DNA of 64,000 bases. Source: Phellopilus nigrolimitatus (lineage: Eukaryota; Basidiomycota; Agaricomycetes; Hymenochaetales; Hymenochaetaceae). How positions within the stretch are numbered: the first letter of the stretch is position 1; each line of letters starts with the position of its first letter. Location of the stretch: contig JAJOHG010000041.1 of assembly GCA_021029095.1 (NCBI GenBank), positions 1-64,000 of the forward strand, written 5' to 3'. Below are positions 57,150 through 64,000 of this stretch, piece by piece. The notes under the pieces were generated by a model that was not told where the DNA came from, made no database searches, and saw nothing but the letters and a program-made list of their open reading frames with translations. The translations under genes were made by a program, and so were the position numbers.

Positions 57150-59480
57150 CACGCGGCCAAGGCAAGGGGCGGACAGTCAGTTTCCGCGGTGGTGCAGCCT
57201 GTTCATCACCTTCTCGACCATCCTATTTGCCTTTCCAACCCCCTTCCATCCTCTCCCCGCCGCTGCCGCCGTCGACACGTTGCATGCACTCGACGCTCTG
57301 CGCGCCCGCAGACTCGACACCCAGCGCAGGCGCGTACTCGCTCCCGGCGAGTCATTGTTTGGCGGCGGGCGCGCACTCGCTCTTCGAGAATGCTTGCACC
57401 GGCACAGACGGCGTCACGGAGCTGGGACCCCCGTCCGCCGCAGGGACACCGCGCGCGGCGCCCGGGAGGCGGCGAGCTCCTTGGGGATGTGGTCAGGTGC
57501 CGAAACGGCGCACATGGTGCCGGGGAGCGAGGCGACTGTTGCTGCTAATACGACGGAAGACAAGCAGAGAGCGCACCCAAATGTTCTGCGACGACGGGCT
57601 CGGCGTCCCGCGCCGGCAGCCGAGCTCACTGTGCTGGAAACGTTGGTTTGGAAGCTCTGCGCGGTCGTCCACACATTGTCGACGCTCGTGCTCGACGCTC
57701 CGCGCGTGTCGGAGGCGGCCAACCGCCCGGCCTGAGGTGGGGCGTCGACGGCGTCTGCGTCTGTCGTGCCCGCAGCTGCTGAAACGCAACACCGATTCAG
57801 AGGCGAGAGGGGAAAGGAAATACGAGGCTGCTCACACATGATAGAGCCGAGCGCGCAAATATAAGTCCTTGTCTTTCATCTTCGCCTCCAGGACATATCT
57901 AACTTTCCTGCTTCCCACATCGGACGATGCCTAGCAGAAGGACAGTGGGCGCAGCGATGGAGTCTGCTGCCGTCGGAGCGGTCGAGAAACAAAACCTCGC
58001 TAGCGACAGGGACAAAGCGAAGATCTCGAAACAGAGAGAAAGGGGAACTATTCGGGCTTCGCCTGCTTCCAAAGATAGCGAGGAGATTATTGGGAGCGAA
58101 GCTCCCATTTACACGGATAGGGGGCTCCAAAAAACAGATCATGTGACTTTGCACGGGGTGGCTGTGTGGCCCCCCCCGTGAGAACTGGTCGTTATGGTGC
58201 GTGCCCCTCGACGTCTCCCTTCTCTTTCTCTCCCTCCCTCCGCGAAAAGAAACTTGTACTCCTGAGCATAGCAAATAAACTCTGCACTTTTTCTTATAAA
58301 AATATTGTATAAAATATTTGGGGAATGAATCACCATGATAGGATTCCCAAAAGCCTATCACGTGACCAGCCGCATGAGGCAGCCCTCTCCGTGAGATTCT
58401 GAGAACTGATTATGATGCTCTGCGAGCCGCTGTATGTATGCTTGCTTTCTCTCTCCTGTTACTTTCCTCCTTCCACACTTCAACTCTTGATCTTAGCAAA
58501 TAAATTTTGCGCTCTGCTTACAAAATTAAATAAGATCTAGTGAGAAAAAAATCAGACTCACCGCCTCCCGAAAGCGCATCACGTGACCTGGGACTGTGTG
58601 GCCCCTTACGTGAGAACTTGCTTTGGCTGCATCTTGGGCCGTCCTCTCTGCACATTGAAAGCTGACATTACTAGTGGAACTTCCAAATACATCACACTGA
58701 AAATATTAATTCAATGGTTATAGAAACCTAAAATGAAAGAGCTCAGAATAAGCCTTAGTCACACACGCTTCGCTCCCCCTCTAATATGTGGGCACCCCAC
58801 ATATAAATTCATGTTATCAAGGAGATGGAGGAGAAAGGAGGACAAGCGTACGCACCATGTCGACACCCAGGCCTTCGCTGCGATGCGCTGTTTGTATTCG
58901 ATATGAGACTCGGTGGTTGGCTTATCGACCCATTGTAGCTAACTAAACAAATGATCGTTTCAATTGGGTTGGTTTTCTCGAGAGCGATAAAATAAAATTC
59001 GCACATTGCTGTGCCAAGCGTCTTTCCTGGTCAAGGCAGGCTACACGCTGCTTTCTGAGAAGATTGTCCGACCTGTGTACAACTGCTTGGTCGAATGACG
59101 CCAATAACCAACAAGGTAAATAAGTTTTTGGTAGCAAAACGAGCAACACGAAAAAAATAAGAAAGTAGATTGACCAACTTTAAGCCGCCCTCGATGGCGC
59201 AGTTCCTGACGGACAGGTCGAGACGACGCCGCACGGTCATCACAATTTCTCGTTCTATAACTCCACATATACATGTATGGTCTCCGTCAGCAGAGTCATC
59301 TCGAACTTGAAATAAAGAAAAGGGACGCACGCTAGCTCCTCTCGAGACGGGCGGAAGCGGGAGAAATAACGGAGGCAAACAGAGAGCGCACGGCACTCGG
59401 CTCGCGCGAGGCCGGCTTGAGTTGAAAGACCGGTGCTGACGTCAGACGACAACGTCCCGTCTGCCGCTCCAGCTCATCCC
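57150..59480 (+). repeat. GC block after copy 7, with a nested insertion
   Basis: Same-phase frames: ELTVLETLVWKLCAVVHTLS (57619-57678), AAMESAAVGAVEKQNLASDR (57951-58010), DKRTHHVDTQAFAAMR (about 58838-58885) and AGYTLLSEKIVRPVYNCLVE (about 59036-59095). A 723-nt insertion (58091-58813) splits the segment between AIEKHGL and THRVATQAF. The MSN-EEG frame is broken near 59140. Confidence 0.55.
58091..58813. mobile_element. 723-nt insertion with three ~220-nt tandem repeats
   Basis: Other copies read 'gaaattatatcaaagagatgg'. Here 'gagattat' (to 58090) is followed by foreign DNA and 'ttatcaaggagatgg' resumes at 58814, leaving a TTAT duplication. The insert starts with the palindrome TGGGAGC-GAA-GCTCCCA; GCTTCGCTCCC near its right end is the inverted form of GGGAGCGAAGC. 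Inside are three copies (from about 58138, 58357 and 58579) of a unit with 'atca(c/t)gtgac', 'gtgtggccc', 'cgtgagaact', a pyrimidine tract and 'tagcaaataaa'. It is non-coding and probably a miniature element. Confidence 0.65.
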
Positions 59481-60025
59481 TACGAAACACACACAGCTCC
59501 TCTAACTCGCTCATCGATCGAGCTCGCTACCTGTCGGGGAGGCCGTGCGGAGAGGCTCGAGGCTGGGACCTATTGAGATACACGTTGTGCGCGGCGGAGA
59601 CGCAGCAAGTGCGCCGTGCGGGTAGAGAGGACGCAGCCTGGGCCAAGAGCACTCGGAGTCAGAGGTTTTGAAGAAGCGGAGACTGAGAACGGGGCTCGGG
59701 CTTTCTTTTTTTGCATACGTGAGTCCGTCGTCTTTCGTGTGTTTCTCGGCCTCGCGCTCATCGTCTTCAAGTTGTTCATTAGCACGCCGAACATAGACAT
59801 ATGTATTTGATCGACCAAATACACCCGCTCGTCGCCTATGCATGCTTATCGCGACTCGTCCGCTTGTCAAAACCTCCAGGATATGTTATTCAGGTCCATG
59901 CCAAATGCGGAGCGTGTCAACCGCGCGCAGCAGAAACCTCGCATAGATATGCTGCATAGTGGCCCTCAGCTTCGTCGGTCGTGTAGTGTTCCCTACTCCA
60001 TGCAAATATTCGGTATGTGGTAATT
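59481..60025 (+). repeat. P remnant and N block before copy 8
   Basis: P remnant 59500-59680 ('gaggccgtgcggagaggctcgaggctgggacc', 'gacgcagcaagtgcg'). N block 59720-60023 with the same 61-residue frame as at 52.67 kb (MHAYRDSSACQNLQDMLFRS, MPNAERVNRAQQKPRIDMLH, ending MQIFGMW). The S block is missing. Confidence 0.5.
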
Positions 60026-61380
60026 ATTTGCTTGATGCGTGATTATTTCTCTTACCGTAATCTCCATCTTTCTGGACGAAGTCGGCGTATCTAGGATCTC
60101 GTCAGATCCGCAGAGTGAGCACGATCTCTTCTCTCCCTCTTCATCAGTTCAAGCTCTCGCCCCTTTCTAAGCTCACGCAGTCCATGCAGCTCGCTTGCCG
60201 GTCACCCCTACTGCCCGCCTATGCTCCTCAGACCACACCGAACTCGCGCCTTTCGGACACGTTTTCGGATGCGACCCTCTCGCTCTGCGTACTGCATTTG
60301 AGTCTACCGGTTTCTTCTGCTGCTGCGCGACAATCAATTGCGGCGAGAGCGTATCGTCTGACAGTCGACAGTCGGATGCGAGCCGGAGTTGCTTGGGCGT
60401 GGAAAGCACTTCAAGACGAAACTATGTATGTTAGCATTCTCCCTACCTATACTTCTTTTCCAATCGTATCTGAGCGTTCTAACACCCGGTATTCTACAGT
60501 TCAGCCGCGCTCACAGATAATGACGTCGGACCAGGGCGGCGCAGGCGGGCGAAAGCTCGACGGGTGGAATTGGAAAGGCACTTGTTCGTATCCAGATTGC
60601 GTGTGCTCCCGACTTTTGAAGGCACGAAGAAGCCGCTACGCTTGGGGACTGTAGGGCTGCGTTCAGTGTTAACAGCTATCGTCGACCCGTCACGGTGAGC
60701 GAGCGTTTTCGGTCCAAATTTGCACCGACACTTGTGCTTACTGTTTCCTCGTGCGTCCTACCGCCAGGAGCTGAGATATCCGGCACTACCAAGCCATTCG
60801 CGGCAACGCAGTGCGTCGCTGCTTTCGCAAGTATTGAGCCGTATGAACAGCATGCAACTTCTGACACTCCCGCCTCATACTCACGGCGCGCTTCCTCTCG
60901 AACTTCATTTCTCCGCAAGCTCCCGGCGCCTTCATCTTCCGTCTGCGGAATGTGAAAATGGTATCTCAGCTCAGACGGCGGCATTCTCAAGTTGGCGTTC
61001 TGGAGCGCGCCGTCCTGGCGCGCAGGCCGAGATATTCCGAGGTGTGCGTACGCATCTCGATAGAAAACGGCTCATCTGCTAGCTAGATCGGATTCGAGTG
61101 GCGTTGTCTCAAACCTAGCGCACTCACAACCTCGAGCGGACACGGCCTTTTTCGGCGACTTGATCGAGCATGTTCGTATTGGAGTCGACTTTCTGTTTGC
61201 CAGGTCTCGGGAATTTAACAAGACCAGGACAATGGACTTGCCGGTGTGGGAGTTTTGGTTCGTCCCATTCGCCCCGGGATTCGTGTTCCACTGAGCATGG
61301 TCAGCCTGGCTGCCCTTCTGGCTCTAAGTTAGCGCGATATTCGCTTTAGAGTAAGCGATCCTTAGCTCTACGCTACGTGT
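60026..61380 (-). repeat. Y1 block, copy c (decayed)
   Basis: It matches 22.18-23.15 and 52.9-53.9 kb ('ctttctaagctcacgcagtcc'; 'gcgacaatcaattgcggcgagagcgta'; 'gaaggcacgaagaagccgctacgcttggggact'). The minus-strand VPKGSGFFVLS frame is degraded to VPKRSGFFVPS-like text. 'cattcgccccgggattcgtgt' at 61267-61287 is shared with 23.2 and 53.93 kb. Confidence 0.5.
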
Positions 61381-61710
61381 CATATGAGTACTCAGTGGAT
61401 AAAGCGTGAGTTTCGGCCTTGTCTGCAATTTGCAATAGCCAGATTGGCTGGTCGACTTTCTCCTCTTGCGGGATCATTTGTATTCAATCTGCATTGGGAC
61501 ATTGCGTTCGCATAGCTTCTGTTATCCGGTGCATCTAGACTCGAGCTATCTTTGTCACATCTTCATGCAAATGATAGAGTTCGCACAGTGGCATAGCGCG
61601 TCGGCTCCCCGTTCTTCTGGCAACAACTTCTGTGAATACAAGCAGACTTCCAATGCGGTTTGCGAGCGAGGCTATGTATATGTTCCATTCAGTGCGACTG
61701 TTCTTCTTAT
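61381..61710 (-). repeat. Y2 block, copy d
   Basis: The minus-strand frame QLDKKNSRTEWNIYIASLAN, RIGSLLVFTEVVARRTGS and AMPLCELYHLHEDVTKI matches the other three copies. At 61710 ('tcgagctgcaaaggcttgcagatgcg') it switches in mid-block to the X block, a clear recombination joint. Confidence 0.5.
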
Positions 61711-62584
61711 CGAGCTGCAAAGGCTTGCAGATGCGTTGTGGGCATCAATTAGAAAGGACAGCCTGCATTGTAAGTCCGATCTTCCTGTTTCCTCTGATCG
61801 CTAGAAAGGAAAAGCAGCTGACTGGTAATTAAAGATGAACTGCAATCGTCAGACGCAAAAATTTCTAGTATATCAGCATCAATCAATCTTCATTGTGATA
61901 ACTTGTCTGAGTAAAGTGTAAATCGGTGCAACCAGGTGCAGTTATTTGATAGTATGCGATGCACTCTCTCGTGTCTAGTAATCTTTTTCGCTAGCGAATA
62001 TCTTGAATTTATTTAAAGCCGCTTACACGTGAGACGGATCACAATTGCGGGGTATACGCGTGCGTTCATGTCTTGCAATTTTTGCGCAACATTCTTCCAT
62101 ATGATCAGTTCGTTCCCAGTGGTCTTCGCACATCTTCCTTCACCGCACATCTTCCGCACATCTTCCTTCACCGAAAACTTCCCATTGACTGATCTTCATA
62201 ACCCAAATCAAATGATGAAGCTATGCGCAACAGACAGTGTTTTCTAGACCTGAGTTGGTAGGAAGTGGCCATCAAGCACTTCTGACACAGGATATAGATA
62301 CTTCTGTGCGCTTTTAGAATTCCTTTAGCGGCTTTCGCTCTTATTTGTTGACAGTGCGCTGTCAATTTTACGGACACTTCCATGCGAGATGTATGCAGTA
62401 CAGTTCGGCACCCGAAGCCCTTCGATGATCGCATCACGATGGCTTTGCGACTCCTCGTGTATACGATCAATATCGCGCCGACTCCGATCTTCAGGTAAGA
62501 TGTACCACTGAATCTCCGAGCTCCTCACTGAATCCTCGAAGATCATATCAGACTTCTTTTTTTTCTCTTGATCGGCTCTCGTTA
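61711..62584 (+). repeat. X block upstream of copy 8
   Basis: The + strand exon-like frame LQRLADALWASIRKDSLHC (61715-61771) is followed by GTAAGT as in the other X copies. Further landmarks: 'aagcagctgactggtaatt', 'aatcaaatgatgaagctatgcgcaaca' and 'cgcatcacgatggctttgcgactcctcgtgtata'. 'cacatcttccttcaccg' is duplicated at 62128-62173. Confidence 0.55.
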
Positions 62585-62675
62585 CTTTAAATGTCTTTGA
62601 GATCGTGAGCCCTTCAACGCGTCCCTCGAGTCGACCTTTCAAAACTTCGTTTAAATCTTTTGCACCCATTCCGCT

Positions 62676-64000
62676 ATGCATTCAATACGCTCTGGTGTCG
62701 AGTCTATTGATCCAGGCCTCGTGTCTCTTATCTCCGGAAGAGATATTTCACTCTATACTGAAGTGGCAATGCTAACTCTCTTGGTCTACAATTCCGGTAC
62801 GTTTCGCGTCTAGGCCTGAAATACCGACTGTTTCGGATTTTAATGATGTATTATCTTTCAGTTATCACTATGGACAAGGAGGTAAATATGGCCTGCCATT
62901 ATCATCTTCGTGTCGAAACTGATCATTGCTTCATTTAGATAAAATACTTTTGGGTACGTCACTTATTTGATATTAGCACGAGGCATATGCTTACTTGCTA
63001 TGTGGAACGAAGAGCTCTCCTCGCAGCTTGGTTAGCTTGGTTTACTTTGCAGTAAATAATATTTTACACTTTATCTCAATACCTAGCTCTAACACATTGC
63101 AGAATTGCTACATCGGAGTTTTTGGAGCTATCTCAGTTATAGCGTGTAAGTCAAAACTTTACTGGCTGATGTAATAAAAGCAAGTCTGTCTGCTGACACT
63201 TCTTTTGTAGCTCAGACTCTTCATGCAAATGAAACACTGTAAGTAATTCCTGACCACTGCGCTATAGCTAACTGTGGCTGACTCTAAATTCCATTTATAG
63301 GTGTAAGCACATGGATTCTGTATTCCAGTCTCTACTGATAATATTTAAAGGCCTCAGCTTACTGTGGATTGAGGAACTAGCTAGTGAGTTTCTCAATCTT
63401 GCACAGAACATTATTTGGCTCATCACAGGAAAGACTGGATGACCATCGTTTTGATTGACTGTAATGTCTCCTCTACTTATAATATTCAATGTATTCATCC
63501 CACACTAATTGTATTACAGATATTCTTCTGATGCGTGTCCTTGCGCTGTACCACCAGGGTGAGCATTCCTAATACTACCAATCACTTCTAATTACTAATA
63601 AGCAATAGACAAGAGGCTATCTGCATTCCTGAGGACTTTATTTGGACTAGGTGCAGCATTTAGCCTGGCTATCATTATATATGACATTGTGTATGAAGAG
63701 AGTAAGAAATTTTGCTCATCCTACAGCAGTATATTCTAACAATGGGTTTCAGTTATTGTAGAGGAACTTGCAGAAGGTGTGACATTTTGTGGAGCCAATA
63801 GAGCCCCTCTAAAAGTGTGGATTGCTTTAATCTGGTTAGTACTGGTGTTCTTGGGAAAGCACTTGGACTGACTTGGAAGCTGGAACAGGGTTCCTCCAAT
63901 GCTGTATGAGACTATTGTAATGGTTCTAGCACTCCATAAGGCTGCAGAACACTGGAGGGAGATGGCTGGGTTCAGTGAGCTTACCCTTGTCAAGGTGCTC
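62676..64000 (+). CDS. DUF6533-type multi-pass membrane protein, copy 8 (spliced, cut by window end)
   Basis: Exon 1 encodes MHSIRSGVESIDPGLVSLIS with LLVYNS; exon 2 gives ITMDKE and exon 3 IKYFWV. Then NCYIGVFGAISVI, CKHMDSVFQSLLIIFKGLSL, the helix ILLMRVLALYHQ (63517-63557), DKRLSAFLRTLFGLGAAFSL, the VTFCGAN loop, and HKAAEHWREMAGFSELTLVK up to the window edge. The donor at 63239 is a standard GTAAGT, unlike the GC donors of most copies. CTTTAAATGT lies at 62585. Frames are open as far as seen; the last exon lies outside. Confidence 0.7.

Overview
The window looks like nuclear DNA of an agaricomycete (mushroom-forming) fungus. It has many very short introns (about 50-65 nt) with GTAAGT/GTACGT donors, and TATA-type promoters. 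It carries a gene family with the DUF6533 signature (Y-D-x-x-I-T-M-D-K-E followed by K-Y-F-W), which is known mainly from basidiomycete multi-pass membrane proteins. There is no rRNA, no convincing tRNA gene, no CRISPR array and no prokaryote-style operon.

The dominant structure is a head-to-tail array of eight DUF6533-type genes, all on the + strand. Their starts are at 6637, 13159, 24184, 30060, 36957, 47880, 54812 and 62676; the last runs off the window. Each is about 1.6 kb, AT-rich, and broken into about ten exons. Each is preceded by the same promoter-proximal block (CTTTAAATGT about 80-105 nt before the ATG) and followed by the same 3' flank. Between the genes lie 3-7 kb spacers that are repeated too, mostly GC-rich and in heavily shuffled form. 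I name recurring blocks within them: 3' flank; K block (EDSAEFEQHRR frame); GC block; P block; S block; E block; N block; Y1 and Y2 blocks (minus-strand reading frames); X block. Several keep the same reading frame from copy to copy, which suggests decayed or undescribed exons of one or more companion genes.

Layout: 1-1000, unassigned plus one GC block. 1080-2200, a single-exon gene with TATA box and repeat-rich upstream region. 2197-4400, a possible spliced minus-strand gene and unassigned DNA. 4650-6636, a short ORF and a Y-type spacer. 6637-64000, the array.

Two large insertions interrupt the array and both carry pieces of unrelated host genes. Insertion 1 (15051-20157, 5.1 kb) lies in the 3' flank of copy 2. 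It holds a decayed P/Q-rich gene fragment (possibly a decapping-scaffold protein) and the N-terminal part of a vacuolar Ca2+-ATPase (PMC1 type) that has lost its PEGLP membrane segment. Insertion 2 (38481-44924, 6.4 kb) sits in the last exon of copy 5. It has near-perfect 20-21 bp terminal inverted repeats, TATATAG-rich subterminal regions and a 2-bp TG duplication. It carries chimeric Hsp70 / Ytm1-like WD40 / glycosyltransferase-2 fragments with introns retained, so these were captured as DNA. No transposase is visible in it. A third, 723-bp insertion (58091-58813) carries three roughly 220-bp tandem repeats with CACGTG motifs.

Functionally, the DUF6533 copies are the only genes likely to make full-length proteins besides the 184-aa gene at 1646. 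Their exon frames are largely preserved despite many substitutions, so they look like diverging paralogues rather than dead copies, except copy 5 (split) and perhaps copy 1 (a possible frameshift). All identifications rest on remembered family signatures; no database search was possible.
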